From contig CP136066.1 of assembly GCA_032622095.1 (NCBI GenBank), positions 99,225,319 to 99,289,318 of the forward strand: a stretch of 64,000 nt of DNA. Direction: 5' to 3'. Made by a program: the position numbers and the translations under genes. The stretch is from Siphonodentalium dalli (lineage: Eukaryota; Mollusca; Scaphopoda; Gadilida; Siphonodentaliidae). Below, piece by piece: positions 10,460-20,895 of this stretch; positions within the stretch are counted from its first letter, which is position 1, and each line of letters begins with the position of its first letter. The notes beneath the pieces are model-generated. The model was not told where the DNA came from and searched no databases. It worked only from the letters and a program-made list of their open reading frames with translations.

Positions 10460-12378
10460 GCCAAATCCAAAGGTCGGGTGTAAGGTGTCGGACGGGGTGC
10501 TCTGATACACTTACTGAGACCTGAAGTCGGGCATACCTTCTCAATGTATATCAGCACAACGTTTATTCCATATGTTATGATGCAGCTCGCAGATTGTAGA
10601 AGAATTGAATAGGTTTTGGACAGATAAATAGAGGGTAGTATCAAAACAGGAACGTGAGAGAAACTTGGTTGTTCCATCCGATGTAAGGTGGCGCTTAGCA
10701 CAACAAATCCACCGAATTGGAATGACTTTCTAAGAAACACCACCAACAAGCAAGAATTGTTTGCATTGGTCAATGAATGTCTCTTTAAATTGAAAACCCT
10801 AACAGGGAAAACCATCTTCGTAACGGATGATGATAACACTGTCCTACTGTGGAACATGTGTTCTTTGGATGTACATATGAAGAAGCTGACAGATTAGTCG
10901 GACATATATATCATATGCTACAAACTCATTATTCATCGATTATTGTTCGTACTGTTGACAAGGATATTATCGTGATTCTGTTTTGACATCTGCATGCTAT
11001 GCTACTCCAATGCAGAGATTTGAACCTGTGTCTTTCGGCAAGTCTAAATCCCATGTTATCCGCAACATAGTTGATATGTACAATTCAATTGGGATCAGAA
11101 AATTCCAATATTCCATAATTTCCATGCGATATCAGGATGCGACTCAACTTGCTTTTTCTTTGGTAAGGGTAAGCGCACATTTTTCGGGATGCTTGAAAAG
11201 CTTACCCAGAGCTAACAGAATGATTGATGTCATTTACGATGAATCCTTTTTGGTACTTGATGTTCCATCACCACTATTTGAGTGTATTTAGCATTTCGTC
11301 GTGATTGTGCATGACAAATCTGCGAACCTGACCTCAGTTAATGAAGATAGACATGAAATGTTCAGCCAAGTCCGTGCACATGAACAGTTACCACCAAATA
11401 AATCGCGCTACTAGTATACATCAGGCTGGTGTCTGGACTGTAAGCCCCATAATATATACAAAGTTTCCAGCACCTGACTCACTGTGGGAAACTGTTTCAC
11501 AAGAATCGATTCTATCGCCTTTCTGGTCCTGTCTCTATAGAACTAAGTCTCGACTCTTTTGCGATTTAAAACACATATTTTCCAAGTTTTGACCACCACT
11601 TATACACTAAATGTTAAAACTATTTTCAAAACAAATATCCGTAGATTACGTCTTTGCTCGTGCTTATTGGTGATAATAATGCGAAACCAGCCATGTTTGT
11701 GCACACTTAGATGCATAATGTGTTTTTTTGGATTTCCTATGTAAATTAAGCAGCAATTTGATGATAAGTTTATCGGCCGTGACACTTTTAGTTGGGCTGG
11801 AACATGTCTCACTGTATGATCGAACACCAGGACACTATAATAACATAATGTTCGATCATAAAACCTGACAAGTTCCAGTCCAATTTAAATGTGATAAGGC
11901 TGAAAATCTGAGCATCAAACTGCTGCTTAATTCTCATGGGAAATACATACAAATGCACGTCTCTAAATGTGCACCACAAGCAGCTGATTTTGCATTACTA
12001 TCATCAATAGGCACGTACAAAGACCTAATATGTCGACTGTTATTGGAGAATATTTTCTGTATTGACATTCAGTGTATAAACAGCCTATCAAAACTTCGAA
12101 TATTTTTAACAAACCGCGAAAGAGTCGGAACTTAATTTGATAGAGACGGAACCGGAAGGGTGATAGAATCGATTCTGGTGAAAGTTTCCCGCCAGTGTGA
12201 CTCTTTCGGGTGGAAATTTATTGACGATTATTTTGTTCCTGTATGGATGACAACCACAGAAGTGGATAGAGTGTGCACCGAATTGATTAAATGTGTTTGC
12301 AAATCGGTTTGTTCCAGGTGCAAATGTTCAAAAAGCAAACTTCCATGTACGGAGTTGTGCAGATGTGGTTGGGGATAG
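10460..12378 (+). pseudogene. Broken copy of an uncharacterised repeated gene family, interrupted by foldback element 2
   Basis: The order on the plus strand is: TFSMYISTTFIPYVMMQL (about 10530-10585), the degenerate linker IEGSIKTGT.EKLG, NPPNWNDFLRNTTNKQELF (10706-10762), CTYEEADR, SIIVRTVDKDIIVIL (to about 10983), a frameshifted SFGKSKSHVIR block, RYQDATQLAFSLVRV, HQAGVW, KFPAPDS (about 11479), then 718 bp of inserted foldback element, then SFGWKFIDDYFVPVWMTTTE and a tail with CVCKSVCSRCKCSKSKLPC and CTELCRCGW ending at 12378. The segments on either side of the insertion join in the same frame if the element and one TGACT are ignored. There are several in-frame stops and frameshifts, so it is not functional. 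The C-T-[HY]-E-E-A-D and VRTVDxDxxV motifs together with the Cys-rich end identify a family widespread in invertebrate genomes; the VDxD signature may reflect a PIN-like or other nuclease-like fold, but that is speculation. Only the C-terminal part of the family is present. Confidence 0.75.
11480..12197. mobile_element. Foldback element 2, Transib-like ends, TSD TGACT
   Basis: A 718-bp element starting CACTGTGGGAAACTG and ending with the complement of CACTGGCGGGAAACTT. TGACT at 11475-11479 is repeated at 12198-12202, a 5-bp target duplication. Its arms match those of the 1716-bp element at 3519-5234, including AATCGATTCTATCGCC near the left end and GATCGAACACCAGGACAC near the inner fold. CACTGTG fits the Transib terminal consensus CACWRTG, which is related to the V(D)J signal heptamer. 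It disrupts the gene copy at 10460-12378, so it arrived after that gene copy. No transposase is encoded. Confidence 0.82.
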
Positions 12379-12426
12379 TGAATTGTTCAATTCAATTTAT
12401 TAAAACAAAGTGCATTTTCAAATTTA

Positions 12427-12699
12427 CTGATCCCATCTTCCCACCACATGGCCCTCTGGAGTATATCCCAGCAACAATATAACACACACAATAATACATA
12501 TGCATATATATGCAATACATTGCACTAATGTATATATTATTGAATCTGGGCTATTCGCATGATTGTTTCATGTTCTGTTGCTGGAATAATTGAGGACACT
12601 ATATGATACAAGGAAATAATATTATTTCTTATTCCGAACTCAAATATACTTTCGAGTATACGCTTCAATCATTGTGTGTATAATTGGACATACAACCCT
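12427..12699. mobile_element. Unclassified ~270-bp insertion in the right arm
   Basis: The left arm of the inverted-repeat element (complement of about 9675-9700) reads continuously from ...TTTCAAATTT into ...AGTATTGG, while the right arm has about 270 extra AT-rich bases at the same point, bounded by AAATTT on the left and GAATTT on the right. Inner sequence includes TATATGCATATATATGC. Ends are too weak to name a superfamily. Confidence 0.5.
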
Positions 12700-13521
12700 G
12701 AATTTAAGTATTGGTAATTTGAATACGAGGCCTGATGATGAAGATATGTTGCAGAATAACTTCCATATGTTCTTGTTTTTTGAGAACCAAATTGAGTTTG
12801 ATGAGTATGGGGTCTGTCATTTAGTGTTTCCTAAATTGTTTTTTTATTTGTAAACATCTGGATATACAAATTTGTATTCAATTGATCCAACCATATAGTA
12901 GTGTCACAAATAGAATTGATGACATCAGTTTCATTCATGGTTGGTTATTAAGCATTTACAGAATCAAACAGTCTGAGAATAATTTGATTAATTTTACATA
13001 GTACATATTCTACCTCACATTTCTACCAGAACGAACAATACTACTTCACCTTTAATGTGCATATCACTTCCACAGAAGTTATCCCATCGAATAATGAACA
13101 CATAGTTGATATCTTCTCTTATATTATCTCGAAAATTGTAATGTATTTAATAAAAAATAAGGAAAAAAAAATAAAAAATTATCATGTTTTGGCCGCCATT
13201 TTGAAATCCATCTTGAATAATTGGGGCCATTTTTCAACCAAAAGTCGAGGTTGTTATTCTAAAAACACCATTATTAGATAATGTGGGGGAATTCGTTATG
13301 TTAACCATATCATATCAAGAAGCAAATATATTAGGTGTGCCACCGTCAAACCGGCGGCCATCTTGGACGCCATCTTGAATTTTCGGCTCTACGTCGGTCA
13401 AAAAGTTGGTTCTTGAGAAAATTCCTAGACTAGAGATTCTGTCCTACAAGATACTAAAACATGGCGCTTTTATCCGACTTGTATCGATCCGAGCATTTTT
13501 TGTCGCTAACTACCTACACTA

Positions 13522-13860
13522 TTAATAGTGCTCCAGCAATCACTGATCAACAATACACAATTTCTGAAACGAAATTTCCTGGCGTTTTCATTTCAGAAGG
13601 GGGTTTGAAAGTACCCCCAAAACCCCCAAAATGACTTCTATTTTCACTTTCGAGTACAAAGCTGATTTTCATATTAATAGTGCTCTAGTCACCACTGATC
13701 AATAATACACAATTTCTGAAACTAAATTCGCTGGCGTTTTCATTTCAGAATGGGTTTTTTGAAAGTACCCCCAAAAACCCGAAAATTTACTTTTATTTGC
13801 GAATAATGTCGAAGACAAAGCTAATTTTCCCCCTAAATAGTTATCCTGCTATCGCTGGTC
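13522..13860 (+). repeat. Right part of the split element: ~152-bp tandem units
   Basis: Two consecutive units, beginning ATTAATAGTGCTCCAGC near 13521 and ATTAATAGTGCTCTAGTC at 13673 (spacing 152). Each contains TTTCTGAAAC..AAATT, CTGGCGTTTTCATTTCAGAA and a C-rich stretch, and ends GAGTACAAAGCTGATTTTCA or a decayed form. The same units occur inverted at 32000-32235. The arrangement continues the element whose left part is at 8440-8853. Confidence 0.8.
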
Positions 13861-13925
13861 ATAAAAACCTCGTTTAAGAAATGAAATTCCGTGACGTATT
13901 CATTTAAGAAGCACAGGTCACCAGA

Positions 13926-14003
13926 ACAAAAAATGACACTACCCCAATAATACTTAATTATATAGGAGTAAGTATTATTAGGATTGGGGTAATTTTTGTT
14001 TTG
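13926..14003. repeat. ~78-bp palindrome (hairpin MITE-like)
   Basis: ACCCCAATAATACTTA near 13940 pairs with TAAGTATTATTAGGATTGGGGT near 13970-13992, and the outer bases CCAGAACAAAAAATGAC pair imperfectly with ATTTTTGTTTTGG. It is a short hairpin without coding content. Confidence 0.65.
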
Positions 14004-14099
14004 GTTTTTGGTTCTTGGTCAGAATCAATGGTGCAGTAACACGTGGCATTTCATAGTTCTCATATAAGTGATAACACAATGGAAAATATACAATATGTA

Positions 14100-15530
14100 A
14101 TTGGTTGTGTAATTTTATCGAGCAGAATCGGGGGAACAACATTTTCAATATCCGCTTTGGGGAAAATTCTCTAGAGTTCTTTGAAAAAAAGGTCCTATTT
14201 ACGTGTATGGCTTTATTGTCAGATATTTCGTTCCTTGCGCAATATAAACTTCAATGAAATTTAAATTTATGTTATAAAGATGGCAGAAACATGCAACACG
14301 AATAAATTATTATTGTTGTCATTACAAAATCTAAAATAGCGGACAAAATATGTCCGGATGTGGTCAAATTGTGCAAATTTCGTTACATTTTACCAGACAG
14401 CTTCCATTTTTTTAAAGAAAAAAGTTATACCATGCTGAATTGATATCTGATAATAATGAGCCATATCACGAGGATTTGGCCCTTCAGTGTCTATCAAATT
14501 AAAATAGATTTAAAACACAATTTCGAAGAAAAATCAATTTTTATTTTAATGCCCAGAAGAGAATTGAACTCACCAGTGTACTGAATACTGAATACTAATA
14601 ATATGGCAAATATGAACCATTAGTGCCCATTTAGGGCATAAACGAGGGCATCGGTAACCAAAATAGGCACAAAATGGCGACCGGCAGCATTAAAACTGGG
14701 CACGTTTGGCTAAAGTTCACCAGACTGTTTCCATGGCATCGAAAATAAAGAAAAAATAAATATGTTCATAGATTTAAATTGTAACTAAATCTTCTCATAT
14801 CGAATATAATTTATAGCCAATAGTCCTATATGCCATGAGATGAGTGTCAAAAGCAACCAAACTTGTATCCAAACATATCGAATGAGTTTCCAAAACCACT
14901 TAACGAGTGTCCCAAGTCATCAAAGGCGCTTAAATTCACACAACGGGGGTATCAAACCACCATCTTAATTAATATTGTATATCAAACCAACCCAATCCAT
15001 AGAACGGGCATCCCAACTTTGCCAACCAGTGTCCCGAACCACACAATACGTATCCCAATCGGCCCAACTAATGTCGCAAACCATTCAAATGGTGCCCAAA
15101 CACGCCCTAATGAGTAATCCAAACCATCCAACGATTGACATATATCATCCAGAGAATGTCCCAAATTGCACGTGGTGTCCCAAACCTCACCGTGAGCATC
15201 TAAAACCATCAATTGAGAACCCCACACCATCCCATGTGTGTCCAATGCAAACCAATCAATGAGTGTCCATACACATACAATGGCCGCCCCATACAACATG
15301 TCGATTGCCTCAAACCACAATGACCAGGAGTGTCTAAAACATCCAACTGGTGTCTAAGACCACCCAATGCAGAATGTCCCACACCATCGAATGATTGTCC
15401 CAACTATTGTACAAAATCATCCATCGAATATCTTAAACCATCCAGAGAGTGTCTCTTGGTTTGGCAAACCCACTGGATGGTTTGGAACACTCATTTGATG
15501 GTCAACCCTTTAATGACTGTAGCTTCTTGA
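14100..15530 (+). mobile_element. Interspersed element with ~21-bp minisatellite tail, copy D1
   Basis: The unique left part (about 14100-14850, containing AAAGATGGCAGAAACATG and GAGCCATATCACGAGG) is shared with 17095-17380 and 60740-61340. It is followed by degenerate 20-22-bp units of the form TGTCCCAAACCATCCAATGAG to about 15450, then by a short stretch in the opposite orientation (GGCAAACCCACTGGATGGTTTGGAACACTC). The opposed arrays could fold back. ORFs of 60-112 codons on both strands here simply read through the repeats. Confidence 0.7.
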
Positions 15531-15845
15531 AATTTTGCGAAAACCCTGTGCCATATAGGCCGCATCGCATATATAAGAAAATGCATTGGCCTAACAAAAC
15601 TTACCTTGGCCATGTAAGTCACGGCATTCTCTTATATATGCAAGACTACCTATGAGAGAATGCGTGGCACATAGGATAATTAAAGTTACAGCAGCACAAC
15701 ACCCATCATGAAAGGGTTAAATACTCGGTGGAGGGTTTTGTCAGGGAACGTAAACAAAGGGAAGGTTCGCTTACGTCATGACGTTATGAAATCCGAATGG
15801 AGCCCGGCCGCCATGTTTCTGGTGGGATCGTGGAATATAACGTCA
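15531..15845. other. No gene recognised
   Basis: Contains an inverted pair of short phrases (ATATAAGAAAATGC near 15572 and GCATTCTCTTATATATG near 15624) that would make a ~100-bp hairpin, but no coding signal. Confidence 0.45.
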
Positions 15846-16854
15846 TTAGTCCATGAGCCAGGCTCCTCAAAAATGAAAAATGGTACCAATTTGGTGGACA
15901 AATTCTACCAAAAGTTTTCTCAAAACTCATAATCTGAAGTTTATGTCAGTGCTGGGGCACACTGGGGCAGTGTAGCTTAGTATTGAAAATGTGTGTTTCC
16001 ATGGCAACGGATAGTGTTTTTGGCCAGTATAAACAATATGCATATAACGGTCTATACCAAGAAAGTTTAATGCAGTAACTCTATATTGGCATTGATATTG
16101 GGTGCTACCCTTGTTGGGCTTTCATTTGACACTGCAGTTTCACCTCTAGATGTCAAGGTCATATACAAATGTCAAGGTCATTGACCAAAATATTAGCTTT
16201 TTTCATATCGGGTCATACATTTTCTACCCACTGAGTTTATATATCAGTTTTGAATACGTTATCTTTACTCGGAATTAATCTAGAGCATATAGGCTACTCG
16301 GATAACTGTGATATTGTTGCAACTGACACGACAGTCATTAGATATAGGCCTCTAAACTTTGTGGCCATTTTCCAAAATGGGCCAAAATCAGTTATTTCCC
16401 CAAGATATCGTGCTTTTGTGTATATTATAGAGTTATTTACTTATCTGGGGTCCTTTAATGGTTGAATTGTGAATTTGTTGACTAAAGCATGAAACTTATA
16501 CAAATATTTGTTACTTAGTTATAGGGAAAACGTTTTGGAGGGCGTGCACAGGTGGGATGGGGTCCAATGTCGTTATAAACTCAGGTTTCCATGACAACGG
16601 CACCATATTTAAGAAAAATTTGAAAAGACCGCTGTTGAGAATCAACGAACCTTTTGTTTGAAGAAATTATGTTAACTCATAGCTAACTCATTATTATTCC
16701 ACCAAACTGACTGGGCGACTAAGACATATAAGGTCAAGGTCAATTGCAAATGTCAAGGTCATTGGAAAAAATGTGATATTTTGGTCATTTCTTTTGTTAA
16801 TTGTCTCATAATCCGCTACCCCTAGTGCCTTAGTCATGAAAGCAATCCCCATCA
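15846..16854 (+). repeat. ~1.0-kb interspersed repeat, copy 1
   Basis: Bases from TTAGTCCATGAGCCAGGCTC to AAAGCAATCCCCATCA recur at 22252-23262 in the same orientation with only scattered substitutions, and in diverged inverted form at about 24240-25205. There are repeated AAGGTCA phrases and TTCCATGGCAACGG but no conserved reading frame between copies, so it is a non-coding interspersed repeat of unknown class. Confidence 0.88.
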
Positions 16855-17094
16855 TAATGCACAAAAATAGGGCCAAATTACCATGTTAAATTTGGTATAT
16901 GGCACATTTTAATCTGATTTTAATCTGCATTTTAAGTAATACCTTGTTGTGGTTGTGATCTGCATTTTGGGTTGATAAACCCATATACAAAATTTGGTCC
17001 CGATTGGATAAAAAAGGTTTGAGTTTTCGCATTATGTGTAAAGTGTCTACGGATGGTCAGAAAGACGACAGACGGACGAACGCCATCTTGCATT
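16855..17094. other. Repeat-like sequence typical of invertebrate intergenic DNA
   Basis: Contains CCATATACAAAATTTGGTCCCGATTGG and a (GACAGACGGACG)-type stretch near 17066-17080, phrases that I have seen in mollusc interspersed repeats. No coding signal. Confidence 0.4.
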
Positions 17095-17690
17095 TTAATT
17101 CAATGTCTGATAATTGTGAGCCATATCACGAGGGTTTGGGAATTTGGGCCCTTCAGTGTCCTTCATATTCGAAATAGATGTACTAAATTTCGAAGAAAAA
17201 TCTATTATTATTTGAATGCATAGAATAACCGCAAATCCAAAACACCAGTGTACAGAATACTCATTAGATGTCAGATAAGAACCACTTGCGTCCATTTTAA
17301 CAAAAATGAAGCTATCACTTCCCAAAATAGGGACAAAATGGCTACCGAAAGTAGTAAAATTGGACAATTTTCGTCAAAGTCCCAAACCATACATATGGAT
17401 GTCTCAAACCATCAAGTGTGTACCACAAACCATCCACAAAGCCACACGATGATTGTCTCAAACCACCAGGAGTGTCTAAAACGCCCAACTAATGTCTCAT
17501 ATAACCCGCTGAATGTCCCACATCATCTGATCTAATGAGTGTCACAAACTTGTGTACAAAACTATCCATCAAATATATCAAACCATGTTTTGGTAAACTC
17601 ATTGGATGGTTTGATAAGTTCACTTGATCGTCTTAAATGCTCGATGGAGGGTATTTTTGCGAAATGATCGTGAACAAAAATATTAAATTC
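17095..17690 (+). mobile_element. Minisatellite-tailed element, copy D2 (short)
   Basis: Left part GAGCCATATCACGAGG...GGGCCCTTCAGTGTC matches D1 and the copy at 60740. It is followed by a few 20-22-bp units (CAAACCATCAAGTGTG..) and then inverted units from about 17585 (GGTAAACTCATTGGATGGTTTG). It is shorter than D1 mainly because it has fewer minisatellite units. Confidence 0.65.
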
Positions 17691-17878
17691 AGGTAATTTG
17701 CGAGTCACAAACGGGGCCATGCATAATTTATTGAACTGAAACTGATCGAACTTGGCCTGTATTTGTGTTGGCTGAGAACCACATAGCAGCTTTTTGGTTA
17801 AGAAAATGATGGTGTTATCCTACGGATATCAAAATGATAACTAACTAAGGATATGTTGTCAATTCAGCCGGGACACTT

Positions 17879-18457
17879 AACCAGGGGTGATATATTATTC
17901 ACAGTTTTCATCTTGTTATAGTATCCCTCGCGGCTGTTGCGACGTAAAACGTTGTATAACTAACAATGCAAGTTATTGGAGTTCTCTTAATGTGCGATCA
18001 ACATGTGGCCTATAATGTCGATTGGCAGTAACTGAGTAATGAATATGAATGCAGTATTCTTTGTTGTTTGTGCATCGTGTTCACTGACTATGCAGTTTTT
18101 AATAACACTCAACCAGGTGTGATATATAATTCACAGTTTTCCTCTTGTTGCAGTCTCCCTCGCGGCTGCAATGACGTAAACGTTGAATAACTGACGAACC
18201 ATCATTCAGGTTATTGGAGTTCTCATAATGTTCGATCAACATGTGGTCCATAATGTCGAGTGGCAGTAACTGAGTAATGAATATAAATGCAATATTCTTT
18301 GTTGTTTGTGCATCGTGTTCACTGACAATGCAGTTTGTAATAACTCTCAACCAGGTGTGATATATAATTCACAGTTTTCCTCTTGTTACAGTCTCCCTCG
18401 CGGCTACAAAGACGTAAACGTTGAATAACTGAATAACCATCATTCAGGTTAGGCAAA
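17879..18457. repeat. ~235-bp tandem repeat, about 2.4 copies
   Basis: Units start at 17879, 18111 and 18349 (AACCAGG.GTGATATAT), spacing 232 and 238. Each unit carries CTCCCTCGCGGCT, GACGTAAA.CGTT and TTGTTGTTTGTGCATCGTGTTCACTGAC; the third stops after about 105 bp at the phrase CCATCATTCAGG. Frames on the minus strand (18099-18636) read through the units and are not credible proteins. Confidence 0.9.
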
Positions 18458-19224
18458 CAAAAATAACTGTGTTTAGGGTTACGGGCCACTGACAACTTAG
18501 GGTAGGTAGGTAGACATTTTTTTAAATTAATATTTATAGAGCAGGCATGTACTGATCGTTCTACAAAACTACAATTATGTACAAAATCAAGTACTATCTT
18601 TATTATTGATATGATATAACTAAAGAGGACATGCAAAGACTATTTGATACCACCATTCAAGTGAATTTGTCCATTTAATATGTGACATTATTTGATGAGT
18701 TTTCAGGAAAAAATATTGTATCCGGATTAGTGAATACATGTGGAGGGGCGCAACTGCAAAGTTGACACATTGGCTGTGTCAAACACAATAAAGATGGGCC
18801 ATGTGTACATTTGCCATTGAACAGTAGTAGCTTGTCCAGCACAATAGTGTACAGTGGTGTGATCATGGTGTTAGTGTAAACAATATTTATTTGAACAAAA
18901 TAACAGAACAACACATTGACAATTATACATATTGAGTAAAAAAACATAGTTCAAATGAGGATTAGATAACAAGCCATGAGCCTATGGCTTTTATAAAAAT
19001 CTTTTCCTCCAAAAATGTTACAACCTTGAACACGGTGTTTGGGTCCCAAACAAAAACAAATCTGCACGAGAGCGTTCGGCGTTCCTGATATGGTAGACAT
19101 AAAAAACGTTTGTTTGACTTCTATGCGAAAAATTAAAAACAGCTGTGGCCATGGCAAGTATTTTTTTCAGAGAATAATTATGAAGCCGGTATATCAATAT
19201 TTAGTGTATTTGTGAACCTATTTT
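18458..19224. other. No gene recognised
   Basis: AT-rich sequence flanking the LINE insertion; the 90- and 68-codon minus-strand frames show no family motif. Confidence 0.5.
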
Positions 19225-19238
19225 ATACCTAATCCCAA

Positions 19239-20633
19239 CTGGCTAACATCCACAACTGGCTAAACAGTTATCTCTCCAACAGATCACAACGTGTCTTAGT
19301 TGGTAACTCCTTTTCTGATTATCACATTATTCCGGCAGGAGTCCCACAAGGATAAATCCTTGGACCTTTCTTATTCCTGATATATATACATGACCTGGCA
19401 ACGACCATTCACTCCCGTACTCGTATGTATGCAGATGACACTTGTTTCTTCACTGCACAACCATCAGTCGAAGACAGTTCGCGGGAACTATTCGAAGATT
19501 TGGATAGAGTATCTTGCTGGTCGAAACAATGGTTGGTTACATTCAATGCAGACAAAACAAAATCTATGGTGTTTTCGCTCACTCCCTCCGAAGATCATTT
19601 GGATCTTGATCTTGATGATCGCGACATTGAGCAAGTAGCTTGCCACAAACATCTTGGAATTTATATACAATCAAATCTTCATTGGGACACTCATATCAAT
19701 GAAATCTGCAGTCGAGTGGCAACCAGACTGTCACAACTAAGGAGAATGAAATTTCTTGTAAATAGACAAACCCTCGAAATAATGTTCAAAACTTATGTAC
19801 TCCCGATTTTGGAATACGGAGACGTTGTCTGGGACAACGCCCCCCATTGCCTCCTCCGGAAACTCGACCGCCTCTATATTGATGCTGGTAGAATAGTAAG
19901 TGGCGTGACACGTTCGGTATCAGACGAGAGAGTATTATTCGAACTCGGATGGGCTCCCCTTAAAGAAAGACGAAACCTTCATAAAATGCATACCTGGAAT
20001 AAAATATTAACCAATCATGTCCCAAACTACCTCACAAAGTTACTACCCCATACTGTCAGTGAAGCATTTCGATACCCCATCAGAAACCCTTTACGATACA
20101 TAAACTACTTCACTAATACGGCCCGTTTCAAATCGAGTTTCATCCCGTCCATGATCGATGAATGGAATTTATCATGCAAAATCACTACCGACAACAAAAA
20201 ACTTACTGATCCCTCATCAGAACCAACTAAAGATGAAATCATAAGTAACATGTATAAAACTTTTTGCAAACAAGAAATTACTATAAAACCCCCATCATAC
20301 TATAACGCTGGTCAGAGGAAACTAAACATACTGCACTGTAGACTCAGAAATAACTGCAGTGATCTAAACTTCGACAAACATGAAAATTACATCTTGGCTC
20401 AACCATCATGTAGTTGTGGTTATGCATGTGAAGACGCTAACCATTTTTTCTTCAGTTGTCCTTGGTACGCAGACTCCAGAGAACTGATGTGGGCAAGGTT
20501 GGATGAACTTAATGTATCTATCGTCTCTGAAAAAGATCTCCTGTTCGGCATCCCCCACAATAGTGAAACAATAAATACGCGCATTTTCGAGACAGTCCAT
20601 TCATTTATTTCTTCGACTGACCGCTTCTCATAA
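19239..20633 (+). pseudogene. Reverse transcriptase C-terminal part of a non-LTR retrotransposon (ORF2)
   Basis: One continuous frame of 465 codons encodes the second half of a non-LTR reverse transcriptase. It opens with NWLNSYLSNRSQRVLV, then GVPQG.ILGPFLFLIYIHDL, where the dot is a TAA stop at 19353-19355 in place of the usual serine of RT motif B. Next come the catalytic motif YADDT (about 19425-19440), FNADKTKSM, KHLGIYI (thumb), YVLPILEYGDVVWD and, near the C terminus, a Cys-His motif C-x-C-G-x8-H-x4-C around 20410-20460, HFFFSCPWYADSRELM. The C-terminal half after YADD is open and intact, so the insertion is fairly young. The thumb and Cys-His tail suit the Jockey/CR1/I group; the clade cannot be settled by eye. 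The endonuclease and ORF1 are absent because of 5' truncation. Confidence 0.92.
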
Positions 20634-20881
20634 ATGTTACCCTACCCCCTACCGCGAGACCATAGCCACTCCAAACAGCTACATCATGCGGCATTCCACT
20701 TTAAACTTTGAACCTATCTCTAAATACTTTTATTACCAGCCAAATGCCAGAGGACAGGGGCTCTGATAAGTTCCGTAACTTGTGCTCCGATCCTCTGTGC
20801 CCACACAACTATCTATATATGTCTATAATAATATCTGTAATTTGTATATACATTTGTGGGTCACAATAAATTTGTTCAATC
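19239..20881 (+). mobile_element. 5'-truncated LINE with 14-bp target-site duplication
   Basis: ATACCTAATCCCAA occurs at 19225-19238 and again at 20882-20895, exactly bounding a 1643-bp insert that begins in the middle of a reverse transcriptase and ends ~250 bp after its stop codon. This is the hallmark of target-primed reverse transcription with 5' truncation. The 3' end is GGGTCACAATAAATTTGTTCAAT, without a long poly(A). Confidence 0.93.
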
Positions 20882-20895
20882 ATACCTAATCCCAA

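Larger units (their letters stand above)
8854..13521. mobile_element. 4.67-kb inverted-repeat element carrying two divergent gene copies
   Basis: The element starts TATAGTGTAGGTAGTTAGCG and ends with the complement of TAGTGTAGGTAGTTAGCG. It is inserted into a 152-bp repeat unit, with TTA repeated at 8851-8853 and 13522-13524; removing the element plus one TTA restores the unit exactly as read from the uninterrupted copies at 13671-13680 and near 32190. Long arms (about 8854-10325 and 10895-13521) are diverged reverse complements, including blocks resembling 'GGCCGCCATTTTG' and the ends of a protein-coding gene on each arm. The right arm has two further insertions (11480-12197 and about 12427-12699). 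A 3-bp TTA duplication would suit a PIF/Harbinger-type insertion, but no such transposase is seen. Confidence 0.75.

Noticed and set aside
14863-15530. Pro/Asn-rich overlapping ORFs
   Set aside because: They are read-through of the degenerate 20-22-bp minisatellite; similar frames occur in every copy of that element on both strands.
18099-18636. Minus-strand ORFs sharing IQRLRxCSREGDCNKRKTVNY
   Set aside because: The shared peptide simply reflects the 235-bp tandem repeat read on its complementary strand.
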